DNA of 64,000 nt, taken from an uncultured Prevotella sp. (GTDB taxonomy: Bacteria > Bacteroidota > Bacteroidia > Bacteroidales > Bacteroidaceae). Location: contig UQCW01000004.1 of assembly GCA_900539625.1 (NCBI GenBank), positions 1-64,000 of the forward strand. Direction: 5' to 3'. Every line of letters starts with the position of its first letter. Position 1 is the stretch's first letter. A program made the translations under genes and the position numbers. This document shows positions 16,446-25,643 of the stretch, in pieces. Below the pieces are notes generated by a model. It searched no databases. It saw only the letters and a list, made by a program, of their open reading frames with translations, and was not told the origin of the DNA.

Positions 16446-18494
16446 TTAAAGCGTTTTTGCCTCATTTCTTTTTTCAAGCGCAAGCAGTTCGTCTCTCAGT
16501 TGTGCGGCCTCAATGAAGTCCAGTCTGGCGGCAGCCTCTTTCATCGCCTTTCTCAGTCGCTCGATGCGTTCCTCAGTCGTCTCTGACTTCTTTTTCCCGT
16601 ATGCGGCAGAAAAATCCTCTGCTGCAACATGCACGGTCCTTTCTTCCGTGCCGTATGGTTTGGGAGCGTTCTTTTGTTCGGCATCGTTCTGTCTCATCTG
16701 GGCCAGCTCGTTGGTCTTCACGTTCTTCTTAATGCCCTTTGGCGTGATGCCGTGTGCTTCGTTAAACTGGATTTGCTTCAGGCGTCGTCGTGCCGTCTCG
16801 TCGATGGTCAGTTGCATCGAAGGCGTAATCTTTTTTGCGTACATGATGACGCGTCCGTTGACGTTTCTTGCGGCGCGTCCTGCGGTTTGTGTCAGCGAGC
16901 GATGGGAACGGAGGAAGCCTTCTTTGTCTGCGTCGAGAATGGCCACCAATGCCACCTCTGGCAGGTCAAGTCCCTCGCGAAGTAGGTTCACACCGACCAG
17001 CACATTGTAAATTCCCGCCCGCAGGTCCTCCATGATTTTGACACGCTCCAGGGTGTCAACGTCACTATGGATATAGGCTGTTGATATGCCGTTTTTAAGC
17101 AGATATTCCGTCAGTTCTTCCGCCATTCGCTTTGTCAGCGTCGTCACCAGTGTTCGCTCGTCGTTCCCAACGGCCTTTTGAATTTCGTCCATCAGATCGT
17201 CAACGGGAAAGTCCGTCGGGCGCACTTCTATTTGCGGGTCAAGCAGGCCAGTTGGGCGGATAACCTGTTCGACAACAATGCCTTCGCTTTCATTTAGTTC
17301 ATAATTGTCGGGCGTTGCACTGACATAAATCACCTGCTTGGCCAGTTCGCGAAATTCCTCGAATTTCAGTGGGCGGTTGTCCATGGCGGCAGGTAGGCGG
17401 AATCCGTAGTTGACCAGCGACTCCTTTCGGGAACGGTCGCCTCCATACATAGCACGGATTTGCGGAACGCTCACGTGGCTTTCATCAATGACAATCAAAA
17501 AGTCATCAGGGAAAAAGTCCAGCAGGCAGTAGGGGCGTGTTCCCGCTTCGCGCCCGTCAAAATATCGGGAGTAGTTTTCAATGCCAGAGCAGTGCCCCAG
17601 CTCTCTGATCATTTCAATGTCATAGCTGACGCGCTCTTGCAGTCTTTTAGCCTCAAGCGTTTTCCCCTCCTCTTCAAAGAGCGCCACCTGTTCCCTCAGG
17701 TCGTCTTGAATTTTTCGGATAGCCATTTCCTGTGTTTCCTTGGAAGTCAGGAATAGGTTGGCCGGGTAAACCTTATACTCCTCAAATTCCGCCAGTTTGT
17801 AACCGTTCAAGGCGTCAATTTCTTCAATGCCGTCAATCTCGTCGCCCCAAAAGGAAACGCGCAGCAGTTCGTCGGCATAAGCTAGATAAATATCCACCGT
17901 GTCACCTTTCACGCGGAAATTTCCAGCCTTTGGCGCCACGTCGTTTCGGGTATATAAACTGGAAACGAGCTTTCTCAGCAAGACGTTGGGAGATACTTGC
18001 GCTCCCACTTTCAGTTCAATCACATTCTCATAGAACGCCGAAGGGTTCCCCATACCGTAGATGCAAGACACCGATGACACCACCACCACATCCTTGCGGC
18101 CCGACAAAAGCGCGGAAGTCGCTGCCAAGCGCAGTTTGTCTATATCTTCATTGATGGCCAAGTCCTTTTCTATATAGGTATCTGTTGAAGCGATGTAGGC
18201 TTCTGGCTGGTAATAGTCGTAGTACGACACGTAATATTCAACCGCATTTTCTGGGAAGAATCCCTTAAATTCAGAATACAACTGTGCTGCCAAGGTCTTG
18301 TTGTGGCTTAAGACCAATGTCGGTTTACCCGCATTGGCGATAACGTTGGCAATGGTGAAGGTCTTTCCAGAGCCAGTGACCCCCAAGAGCGTCTGGGCCG
18401 GAACGCCGTCTGCAATGCCTTGAGAAAGTTGCGCGATGGCCTCCGGCTGGTCTCCCATAGGGGCAAAGTCCGAATGTATCTTGAATTTATTCAT
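16446..18494 (-). CDS. uvrB: Excinuclease ABC subunit UvrB
   Basis: 682 residues, full length. Walker A GVTGSGKT at 38-45; the beta-hairpin YYVSYYDYYQPEAYI that clamps DNA; helicase motif VIDESHVSV; QTAGRAARN (motif VI); and a C-terminal UVR domain (LRKAMKEAAARLDFIEAAQL) that binds UvrA and UvrC. It verifies DNA damage in nucleotide-excision repair. yfcE follows after 19 bp. No LexA-like operator was recognised upstream. Confidence 0.98.
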   Translation of the reverse strand: MNKFKIHSDFAPMGDQPEAIAQLSQGIADGVPAQTLLGVTGSGKTFTIANVIANAGKPTLVLSHNKTLAAQLYSEFKGFFPENAVEYYVSYYDYYQPEAYIASTDTYIEKDLAINEDIDKLRLAATSALLSGRKDVVVVSSVSCIYGMGNPSAFYENVIELKVGAQVSPNVLLRKLVSSLYTRNDVAPKAGNFRVKGDTVDIYLAYADELLRVSFWGDEIDGIEEIDALNGYKLAEFEEYKVYPANLFLTSKETQEMAIRKIQDDLREQVALFEEEGKTLEAKRLQERVSYDIEMIRELGHCSGIENYSRYFDGREAGTRPYCLLDFFPDDFLIVIDESHVSVPQIRAMYGGDRSRKESLVNYGFRLPAAMDNRPLKFEEFRELAKQVIYVSATPDNYELNESEGIVVEQVIRPTGLLDPQIEVRPTDFPVDDLMDEIQKAVGNDERTLVTTLTKRMAEELTEYLLKNGISTAYIHSDVDTLERVKIMEDLRAGIYNVLVGVNLLREGLDLPEVALVAILDADKEGFLRSHRSLTQTAGRAARNVNGRVIMYAKKITPSMQLTIDETARRRLKQIQFNEAHGITPKGIKKNVKTNELAQMRQNDAEQKNAPKPYGTEERTVHVAAEDFSAAYGKKKSETTEERIERLRKAMKEAAARLDFIEAAQLRDELLALEKRNEAKTL

Positions 18495-18675
18495 CCTTGC
18501 TTAGGTGAGCGTTTTAATGAGGGTTAAGTAATTAATAGCGTTTTCCAGAAAAACGGAAATCGGGTGGTCTGGATTATTTCCTTACGTAGATTCATCCATT
18601 ATAGAATACCTCCATTATACACATGAAAAGCCTCCAGTTGCCAGTCTGTGAAAAATCCTGTTGTTGGCTTGTTCG

Positions 18676-19494
18676 CTACATCCCAAGCGTCTGGAGGTTG
18701 TGGTTTCCCATAATGCGGCTGCGGTCAACGTGGCCCTTGATGCCGTCAATGCTTCCCTTCGACGTGTACTGCCACATAATATAGTCGCGCCCGTCCAGCA
18801 ACACTGGACTCTCCGACTGATATTTTGCAATCATCCAATGATAGTGGCGGAAAAGCCCCAGGAAATGGCGGTTGTAGAAATTCTGGTAGGAATAGAGCAA
18901 TGGCTTTTTGCCGTAATACTGTTCAACCTTCTTGATTAGTTCTGTCAGGTCTCTGATGAACTGCTCCTCAGAAACGTTGCCACGGTGCTCAATGTCAATG
19001 ATGGGGACAAGGTCCTGCTCCGCCGGCTTGATGTTTCTGACGATGTTGTTAAATTGATCCTGCGGCGACACGCTGGCTCGGTAAAAATGATAGCTGCCAA
19101 CGCTCAATCCGGCACGTCGGGCTTCAGTAAGGTTTCGCCGGTAGGTGTCGTCCACATAGTTGGCCCCTTCCGTTGCTTTGAGGTAAACGTAGGAGATGTT
19201 CGTGCTTCTAACCACGCGTTGCCAGTCAATGGTGCCTTGGTAATGCGAAACGTCAATGCCCTCTTTGTATTTCGTGTTGATATTTCCCTTATGCGTATAA
19301 AAAGGCATGCTTTGCGCAGCCAGGGCGTTGCGGTCTTGTATGGCTCGTATCGGCATGGCGTCGGGTTCAAGCATGGCGCCAATGTCTTCACGTCCATGTT
19401 TGTTGCGGTCTTTTTTTCTGCCAAAAGCGTCGTTGGGGACCAGTAAAACAGAAAATAAGAGTGTGAAAATGAATATGTTTTGTGGCTTGGTCAT
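18676..19494 (-). CDS. Secreted GH25 lysozyme-like muramidase
   Basis: 272 residues with a signal peptide (IFIFTLLFSVLLVPNDAFG). The GH25 barrel starts at GIDVSHYQGTIDW and contains YVYLKATEGANYVDD, GSYHFYRA, PIIDIEH and a C-terminal IMWQYTSKGSIDGIKGHVD. The acidic residues of DVSH and of IDIE are those expected for catalysis. It should cleave the MurNAc-GlcNAc bond in peptidoglycan, for remodelling in the periplasm or against other bacteria. A second, membrane-anchored paralogue lies at 55484. It stands about 180 bp from uvrB and is divergent from mazG. Confidence 0.92.
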   Translation of the reverse strand: MTKPQNIFIFTLLFSVLLVPNDAFGRKKDRNKHGREDIGAMLEPDAMPIRAIQDRNALAAQSMPFYTHKGNINTKYKEGIDVSHYQGTIDWQRVVRSTNISYVYLKATEGANYVDDTYRRNLTEARRAGLSVGSYHFYRASVSPQDQFNNIVRNIKPAEQDLVPIIDIEHRGNVSEEQFIRDLTELIKKVEQYYGKKPLLYSYQNFYNRHFLGLFRHYHWMIAKYQSESPVLLDGRDYIMWQYTSKGSIDGIKGHVDRSRIMGNHNLQTLGM

Positions 19495-19782
19495 GTTTTC
19501 TTGGAGATTAAAGCAATCACAAATTTACTCATTTTCTGATTATTGACTGATGGAAAAACATTAATTTACGTTACGAGGTGGTTGATTTTTGATCTGTATG
19601 TATTCTTTCTGCTTAAGTGGGGGAACTGTTGCGGAATAAGTGGGGGCGCAGAATGGCTGTGGTGCTTAAAGTTGGCATTCCGCGAACGAGGTTTTTGTTA
19701 TGTATTTCTCGCTCCTTGTAATCAGTAAAAAAATATGATAGTACGATGAAAAAACGAAGGCGGATGCAGCGATATCTGAAAG

Positions 19783-19817
19783 TTTGCAGCCCACATGGTA
19801 ATTATTTTGTAAATTTG
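19783..19817 (+). promoter_or_regulatory. Candidate promoter of mazG in the 19495-19891 gap
   Basis: TTTG (19783-19786), 23 bp, then TAAATTTG (19810-19817), about 75 bp before the mazG ATG; the spacing is longer than the usual 19-21 bp. Nothing else is identified in this roughly 400-bp gap apart from a TAAGTGGGGG direct repeat near 19613 and 19637. Confidence 0.5.
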
Positions 19818-19891
19818 CATGCAGATAAATAGGGCGGTGTGCGCGTTTATGCCCCACCGGAAAAAGAAATCGGAATATTCTTAATGTTGAT

Positions 19892-20713
19892 ATGAATACA
19901 CGTGAAGAAAAGTTGCAGGCCTTCGGACGTCTGCTGGATGTTCTTGATGAGTTGCGCGTTAAATGTCCTTGGGACCGTAAGCAAACCAACGAGAGCCTGA
20001 GGCCAAACACCATTGAAGAGACCTATGAACTTTGTGATGCACTCATGAAGCACGATGACGCCAACATCTGTAAGGAGTTGGGCGATGTGTTGCTGCATGT
20101 CTGTTTTTATGCAAAAATCGGTTCGGAGCATGGCGCGTTCGATATGGCGGATGTGTGTAACCATCTTTGCGACAAATTGATATTCCGTCATCCCCATGTC
20201 TTTCCGCCAGAGGGACAGGCGCAGGCAGACGTCAATACGGCGCAGGCTGTGAGCGAACAATGGGAATTGCTGAAACAGAAAGAGAAAGACGGAAACAAAA
20301 CGGTTTTGAGCGGTGTGCCAGACGCTTTGCCGGCGCTGATAAAAGCCTATCGCATACAAGATAAAGCACGCAACGTTGGCTTTGACTGGGAATACCGCAC
20401 GCAGGTGTGGGACAAGGTGAAGGAGGAAATTTCCGAATTTGAAGTTGAAGCGAAGCAGGGGAACCAGGATGACATGGAGAAGGAATTTGGCGATGTCATG
20501 TTCTCACTCATCAATGCGGCCAGACTGTATAAGATAAATCCAGAGAATGCTCTGGAAAAGACCAACTGTAAATTCATCCGCCGCTTCAACTATCTGGAGG
20601 CGCATACGCTTAAGCAAGGTCGTCAGCTGACAGATATGTCGCTCGCTGAAATGGACGAAATCTGGAATGAAGCCAAGAAAGCAGAGCGTGCTGAAGACGC
20701 TGGAAACCAATGA
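19892..20713 (+). CDS. mazG: Nucleoside triphosphate pyrophosphohydrolase MazG
   Basis: 273 residues, the two-domain length of E. coli-type MazG. The N-terminal domain has CPWDRKQTNESL, the metal-binding EETYEL helix and GDVLLHVCFYA; the C-terminal domain repeats this as a PALIKAYRIQDKARNVGFDW entry, then EKEFGDVMFSLINAAR. It hydrolyses NTPs and dNTPs to monophosphates and PPi, clearing non-canonical nucleotides and lowering ppGpp in E. coli. lptB follows 32 bp later, so the two are likely co-transcribed. Cytosolic. Confidence 0.95.
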   Translation: MNTREEKLQAFGRLLDVLDELRVKCPWDRKQTNESLRPNTIEETYELCDALMKHDDANICKELGDVLLHVCFYAKIGSEHGAFDMADVCNHLCDKLIFRHPHVFPPEGQAQADVNTAQAVSEQWELLKQKEKDGNKTVLSGVPDALPALIKAYRIQDKARNVGFDWEYRTQVWDKVKEEISEFEVEAKQGNQDDMEKEFGDVMFSLINAARLYKINPENALEKTNCKFIRRFNYLEAHTLKQGRQLTDMSLAEMDEIWNEAKKAERAEDAGNQ

Positions 20714-20745
20714 GAAGACGAATTATCACTTGAGTATAAAACAAA

Positions 20746-21546
20746 ATGGACAATATACGATTGCAGCCCGCAGAAACTTCCAATGAAGAGCGCTTGGTTT
20801 TGCGCACGGAAGGTCTGGTGAAAAAATATGGCAAGAGAACAGTTGTCAACGGCGTGTCTTTTGATGTGAAGCAAGGAGAAATCGTTGGGCTCTTGGGGCC
20901 GAACGGTGCAGGAAAAACCACTTCTTTTTATATGACAACAGGATTGGTCGTTCCCAATGGTGGCCGCATTTTTCTCGGCGACCAGGAGATAACGAACTTT
21001 CCAGTCTACAAACGTGCCAAGGCCGGAATCGGCTATTTGGCGCAGGAGGCTTCTGTGTTCAGGAAAATGAGCGTGGAGGATAACATCGCTTCTGTGCTTG
21101 AAATGACTGGTAAATCAAAGGAGGAACAGCGCGAATCGTTGGAGAGCCTCATTAAGGAGTTCCGCTTGGAAAAGGTCAGGAAAAACTATGGCGATCGTCT
21201 TTCTGGAGGCGAACGCCGAAGAACGGAAATTGCCCGTTGTCTGGCCATCGACCCTAAATTTATTATGCTCGACGAACCATTTGCCGGTGTGGACCCCATT
21301 GCTGTCGAGGATATCCAATATATTGTTTGGAAGCTTAAAGACCGCAACATTGGCATTCTCATCACAGACCATAACGTTGAAGAGACGCTTTGCATCACTA
21401 ATCGCGCCTATCTGCTCTTTGAGGGGCGCATCCTTTTTCAGGGAACGCCAGAGGAATTGGCCGACAATCAGGTCGTCAGAGACAAGTATCTCACAAACTC
21501 GTTCAAACTGAGAAAGAAGGATTTTCAGAAATTGAGAGAGGGCTGA
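20746..21546 (+). CDS. lptB: LPS export ABC transporter ATP-binding protein LptB
   Basis: 266 residues. Walker A GPNGAGKTT, Q-loop YLAQEASVF, signature LSGGERRRTEIARCL, Walker B FIMLDEPFAGVDP and switch ILITDHNVEE are all intact and match LptB closely. It powers extraction of lipopolysaccharide from the inner membrane with LptF and LptG, which are not in this window. The C-terminal extension after residue 240 (FQKLREG) is normal for Bacteroidetes. Downstream of mazG, probably in one operon. Confidence 0.93.
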   Translation: MDNIRLQPAETSNEERLVLRTEGLVKKYGKRTVVNGVSFDVKQGEIVGLLGPNGAGKTTSFYMTTGLVVPNGGRIFLGDQEITNFPVYKRAKAGIGYLAQEASVFRKMSVEDNIASVLEMTGKSKEEQRESLESLIKEFRLEKVRKNYGDRLSGGERRRTEIARCLAIDPKFIMLDEPFAGVDPIAVEDIQYIVWKLKDRNIGILITDHNVEETLCITNRAYLLFEGRILFQGTPEELADNQVVRDKYLTNSFKLRKKDFQKLREG

Positions 21547-21736
21547 CAGTGAGGTGGGGCGCTTGCTCCCAGCTTTCGGGCGCTTTGGAGTGGAGAACGA
21601 GGCATCTGGATTTTTCTGAGAAAAATGGATTCAGACATCTGCTTGTCTATCCCGCAAGAATAATAGATGAAAGTAGCTTGCCGGCGAGCCCGGTAAAAAA
21701 TATCATTCACAAACACACAAACAACACAAACTAAAA

Positions 21737-24241
21737 ATGTCATTCTTACCCCTTTTAGGCTGGTGTGCGCTAACGGCCATGTCTGCCGACACAATAAGTG
21801 TCAACACGGCCCGTTGTACGCCTGCTATGGAGTTTCACGCTCCATATCAAACAGATTCCTTGAATTTGCAGGGCAAACCATTCGACATCCAGAGCGTGAT
21901 GAAGGAAAACGCTTTACTGATTGTGAAGGGCAATGACTTCAAAAGTCAGGTTGTCAAAGGTACAATGTTGTCTGCTGGCTCGAAAAAGAATGTCTGCACG
22001 ATGCAGGCTTTCCGTTTCGCATTGAATGCCGACCGCTTCATGAAGGTGTCGGTTTCCGTGCCCCACATGAGCAACAAACGCACCTATGTCAATGGTGAGG
22101 AAAAATCGCTTGGCGATTTGCAATTGACACCAGGACGCACAGAAATCACCATAGTCAATATGGCCAAGCCAGAGAGCCGCGACTCGTTTGTGGTCAATGT
22201 TACTGGCAAATCTTTGGAAGGATTGACGGTCGGCGAAGACCAAAAGAAGCTTTACACCGTCAAACTGATGAACGAGGGCGAACACTATAGTCAGGTGTCA
22301 CTTTCCCCATCTGGACAATATCTCTTGACGGGGTATTACTATATGAAGCCCGATGGTTCGGCTGTTTACCGCTCAGTGCTAACGGATCTCAATGCGGGAA
22401 AAGATATCCTTCGCAGCAGCGCTTTCTTGCGTTATAGCTGGCTGCACCATAGCGACATTCTCTATTTCACGCGCGAAACTCCCAAAGGCATCGAAATGGT
22501 GAAGTTCCATCCGAAGACTTTGACCGAGGAAGTGGTGGCCACAAATCTGCCAGCAGGAGGCTTCACGCTTTCGCCCAAGGAGGATTACGCCATTTTCTCG
22601 CGTACGATAGAGGGGCGTAATGAACTCGTTCCGGGCCTCAAGCGCATTGAAGAACCCGACGACCGCATGGGTGGCTGGCGCAATCGCAACGCCTTATACC
22701 GTTATGATTTCAAAACCCATCAGATGCAGCCGCTAACATTTGGCCAAACTTCTGTTTGGCTCAACGACATCTCTTCCGACGGCCAGCGCCTCTTGATGAG
22801 TTTCGACCGCTTTGATGCCACGAAACGTCCTTTCAATCGCCAGACGGTTGTTGAAATGGATGCCTACACGGGAAAGGTGGATACCGTTTTTTGTGATGCC
22901 ACGTTCTTGAATGGTCTGAAATATTCGCCCAATGGCAAGCAGCTACTCATCTCGGCTTCTCCGCAGGCATTCGACAATATCGGAAACGAAGTGCCTAAGG
23001 GCATGATTCCGAACGGATTCGACTATCGTCTCTACCGATACACCTTTGCCACCCAAAAAGTGGAGCCAATCTTGAAGAATTTCAAACCATCGGTTAATAG
23101 CTTCACATGGTCGTACGGCGACGGCAATATTTATTTTAAGGCCGACGATGGTTATGACATCAGTTATTTCCGTCTGAATCCGAAAACGCTCAAGGTGACC
23201 CGCTTTAAGCTCCCCGTCACTTGTTTGGGCGGCATCTCTATCGCTGAGGCTCAGAGCACTCCGCGTGCCGTGTTCTTCGGACAGACTGGCACCCGCGCTC
23301 GCGACATGTATCTCTGCACCCTCTCTTCAGAACAGCCAAAAACCAAGCAGATTGGCGACATCAGTTTTGATAAGCTCTTTGGCGACGTGGCATTGGGAGA
23401 GGTCAACGACTGGGATTTCAAATCTTCGAGAGGCGACACCATCAAGGGCTTCTATGTGCTTCCAGTCAATTTCGACAAAACGAAGAAATATCCAATGATC
23501 GTTTATTATTACGGCGGTTGCACGCCGACAACGAAGCAGTTGGAATTCCTTCCATATCCCTTCCAAGTGTTTGCCGGACAAGGCTATGTCGTTTACGTTG
23601 TGGAACCCAGCGGGGCCATCGGCTTCGGACAGGAATTTGCAGCGCGTCACGTCAACACCTGGGGACAGGGTTCAGCAGACGATATCATTGAGGGCACGAA
23701 GAAATTCGTGGAGGAACACAGTTTTGTCGATGGTAAGAAAATCGGTTGCATCGGTGCTTCTTATGGCGGCTTCATGACGCAATATCTCCAAACGCGCACC
23801 GACATTTTTGCTGCGGCCATTTCTCATGCTGGCATTTCAAACATTGCCAGCTATTGGGGTGGCGGAAACTGGGGATATTCTTACGGACAGACAGCCCAGT
23901 ATGGCAGTTTCCCTTGGAACAATCCCGACCTCTACACCAAGCAGTCATCGCTCTTTAATGCCGACAAAATCCACACGCCCCTGCTCCTGCTTCATGGAAC
24001 GGCCGATACAAACGTGCCAACCAACGAAAGTCAGCAACTCTTCACGGCTTTGCGCATCCTTGGTCGCCCCGTAAGCTATGTTCAGGTGGATGGTGAAAAC
24101 CACTATATTGCTAATTATGCCAAGCGCCAAGCATGGCAGAACACCATCTTTGCCTGGTTCGCTTATTGGCTGAAGGGACAGAAACTATGGTGGGAAACGC
24201 TTTATCCCGGAGACGATTTCGGAATCAAAAACAAAAAATAA
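21737..24241 (+). CDS. S9-family prolyl oligopeptidase-like serine peptidase
   Basis: 834 residues. A short hydrophobic N-terminus (FLPLLGWCALTAMSA) acts as signal peptide. An eight-bladed propeller region (about 150-570; repeated YSWLHHSDILYF and WLNDISSDGQ blades) precedes the alpha/beta-hydrolase domain. The catalytic serine is in GASYGGFMT; the Asp is in LLLHGTADTNVP and the His in VDGENHYI. It resembles DPP4-like dipeptidyl peptidases and acylaminoacyl peptidases; the exact specificity is not visible. Exported and probably involved in peptide use. It has its own terminator and a 190-bp leader region after lptB. Confidence 0.9.
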   Translation: MSFLPLLGWCALTAMSADTISVNTARCTPAMEFHAPYQTDSLNLQGKPFDIQSVMKENALLIVKGNDFKSQVVKGTMLSAGSKKNVCTMQAFRFALNADRFMKVSVSVPHMSNKRTYVNGEEKSLGDLQLTPGRTEITIVNMAKPESRDSFVVNVTGKSLEGLTVGEDQKKLYTVKLMNEGEHYSQVSLSPSGQYLLTGYYYMKPDGSAVYRSVLTDLNAGKDILRSSAFLRYSWLHHSDILYFTRETPKGIEMVKFHPKTLTEEVVATNLPAGGFTLSPKEDYAIFSRTIEGRNELVPGLKRIEEPDDRMGGWRNRNALYRYDFKTHQMQPLTFGQTSVWLNDISSDGQRLLMSFDRFDATKRPFNRQTVVEMDAYTGKVDTVFCDATFLNGLKYSPNGKQLLISASPQAFDNIGNEVPKGMIPNGFDYRLYRYTFATQKVEPILKNFKPSVNSFTWSYGDGNIYFKADDGYDISYFRLNPKTLKVTRFKLPVTCLGGISIAEAQSTPRAVFFGQTGTRARDMYLCTLSSEQPKTKQIGDISFDKLFGDVALGEVNDWDFKSSRGDTIKGFYVLPVNFDKTKKYPMIVYYYGGCTPTTKQLEFLPYPFQVFAGQGYVVYVVEPSGAIGFGQEFAARHVNTWGQGSADDIIEGTKKFVEEHSFVDGKKIGCIGASYGGFMTQYLQTRTDIFAAAISHAGISNIASYWGGGNWGYSYGQTAQYGSFPWNNPDLYTKQSSLFNADKIHTPLLLLHGTADTNVPTNESQQLFTALRILGRPVSYVQVDGENHYIANYAKRQAWQNTIFAWFAYWLKGQKLWWETLYPGDDFGIKNKK

Positions 24242-24244
24242 TGA

Positions 24245-24300
24245 TGGGGGACGGGTGCAGGATAATCAGCAATTCTGCATCCGTTCCCTGTTATTTTTTT
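24245..24300 (+). terminator. Rho-independent terminator of the S9 peptidase gene
   Basis: GGGGACGGGTGCAGGAT pairs with ATTCTGCATCCGTTCCC with few mismatches, then GTTATTTTTTT. Confidence 0.85.
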
Positions 24301-24343
24301 GAGTGCCACCGATGAAAAATAAGCAGCAACTCTGCTTGATGAT

Positions 24344-24418
24344 AAGTAGGTGTTCAAAATTAGTTTAGACTGGTCATCCCCTGCATGGATACTATAAAAT
24401 GATTTTGAACACCTACTT
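24344..24418. mobile_element. MITE-like element, family 1, copy A (75 bp)
   Basis: Inverted tips AAGTAGGTGTTCAAAATTAG and its complement ending GAACACCTACTT enclose a 30-bp centre containing CCCCTGCATGGATACTATA. The same centre occurs inverted in the copy at 60839, so the copies share descent and not only their ends. No coding capacity. It lies between the S9 peptidase terminator and the transporter gene. Confidence 0.85.
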
Positions 24419-24467
24419 GCGGGGCCGATGCTGAGGAAGAAAACAGAAGAATCAAGATTTAAGAAAT

Positions 24468-25427
24468 ATGAATATCATTGCGTTTGCCAAGAAATGGTCG
24501 TTGCCATGCTCGCTGATGGTGGGAACAGTGGTCTATCTGCTTTTCGCCAACATCTCCGTCCTTGAACCCTTCGGCGAAATTGCCGGCCCATTTGTTGCTG
24601 GCTTGATGCCCTACGTGCTGTTCACCTTGCTTTATGTGACCTTTTGCAAAATTGAAATTAGGGAGATGAAACCGCGCTTGTGGCATTTCATTCTGCAACT
24701 CATCCGCACTTCGCTCGCCGCACTCTTCGTTGCCCTCATCTGTCTTACTTCTAATGCCGATACAAAACTGGTGTTGGAGGGCGTCTTCATTTGTGTCATT
24801 TGTCCAACGGCTGCAGCCGCGCCAGTGGTGACAGAGAAGTTAGGTGGCAGTATCGGTTCGCTTACCACTTACACCATCATCGCCAATGTCTTTACCATGG
24901 TGATTATTCCCCTATTCTTTCCGATGGTTGAAAAGAGCGCCGACATCACGTTCCTCTCCGCCTTCTTGATGGTGTTTCGCAACGTGACGGTGGTGCTGGT
25001 CGTTCCCTTGCTGTTGGCCTTGCTGAGTCGCAGGGTGGTGCCGGGCTTCGTAGAAAAAGTGAAGCGCCGGAAAAACCTCGCTTTCTATTTGTGGTGTATC
25101 AATCTCTCCATCGTTACGGGAGTCACCGTAAAAAATATCACCCATTCCGAAGTGGGCGGATGGCTACTGGCGCTCCTGTTGCTCCTGCCGCTTGTTGTGA
25201 CCATTGCGCAGTTTGCCATCGGCAAAGCCGTGGGGCGGCCGTTTGGTGCGAGCATCAGTGCGGGACAGGCCCTTGGCCAGAAAAATACGGTGGTTGGGAT
25301 TTGGCTCACGCTGACATTTTTGAATCCTTTGGCCGCAGTTGCTCCAGGCGCCTATGTGATTTGGCAAAATATGGTCAATGCCTGGCAGTTGTGGTATAAG
25401 GGAAAATATGGAAAATTAAAATATTAG
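24468..25427 (+). CDS. BASS-like (bile acid:sodium symporter superfamily) membrane transporter
   Basis: 319 residues with about nine or ten hydrophobic segments spread over the whole length (for example CSLMVGTVVYLLF, LAALFVALICL, LLALLLLLPLVVTIAQF). The signature GQALGQKNTVVGIW near residue 265 and CPTAAAAPVV near 110 correspond to the conserved helix-break regions of BASS and related transporters. The substrate cannot be predicted; organic anions or bile acids are known for the superfamily. Inner membrane. Single gene, preceded by a MITE-like element and followed by the pheT promoter region. Confidence 0.75.
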   Translation: MNIIAFAKKWSLPCSLMVGTVVYLLFANISVLEPFGEIAGPFVAGLMPYVLFTLLYVTFCKIEIREMKPRLWHFILQLIRTSLAALFVALICLTSNADTKLVLEGVFICVICPTAAAAPVVTEKLGGSIGSLTTYTIIANVFTMVIIPLFFPMVEKSADITFLSAFLMVFRNVTVVLVVPLLLALLSRRVVPGFVEKVKRRKNLAFYLWCINLSIVTGVTVKNITHSEVGGWLLALLLLLPLVVTIAQFAIGKAVGRPFGASISAGQALGQKNTVVGIWLTLTFLNPLAAVAPGAYVIWQNMVNAWQLWYKGKYGKLKY

Positions 25428-25547
25428 GGGAAGGTTCCTAACGTTCGCACAGGTGTTTCGACAATAACGTGGACTTCTGTTTAGTTGTGCCGCCTTCGCT
25501 TTCCCCAAAAAAAAGTAGAAACGCCCCTAAGTGTCAAGAAAAAATGC

Positions 25548-25555
25548 TAAATTTG
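25548..25555 (+). promoter_or_regulatory. Candidate -7 box for pheT
   Basis: TAAATTTG, 88 bp upstream of the pheT ATG. No TTTG is found at the right distance upstream. Confidence 0.4.
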
Positions 25556-25643
25556 CCACGCAATTATAATGGGCTGTTATCTCGGCATTCTTGGTGCAGA
25601 GATTCGGTTCGTATAGATACAAGAGAATTATCAGTAAACAGAC

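Noticed and set aside
19605..19650. TAAGTGGGGG direct repeats as another family-1 element tip
   Set aside because: Only about eight bases resemble the tip and no inverted partner is present.
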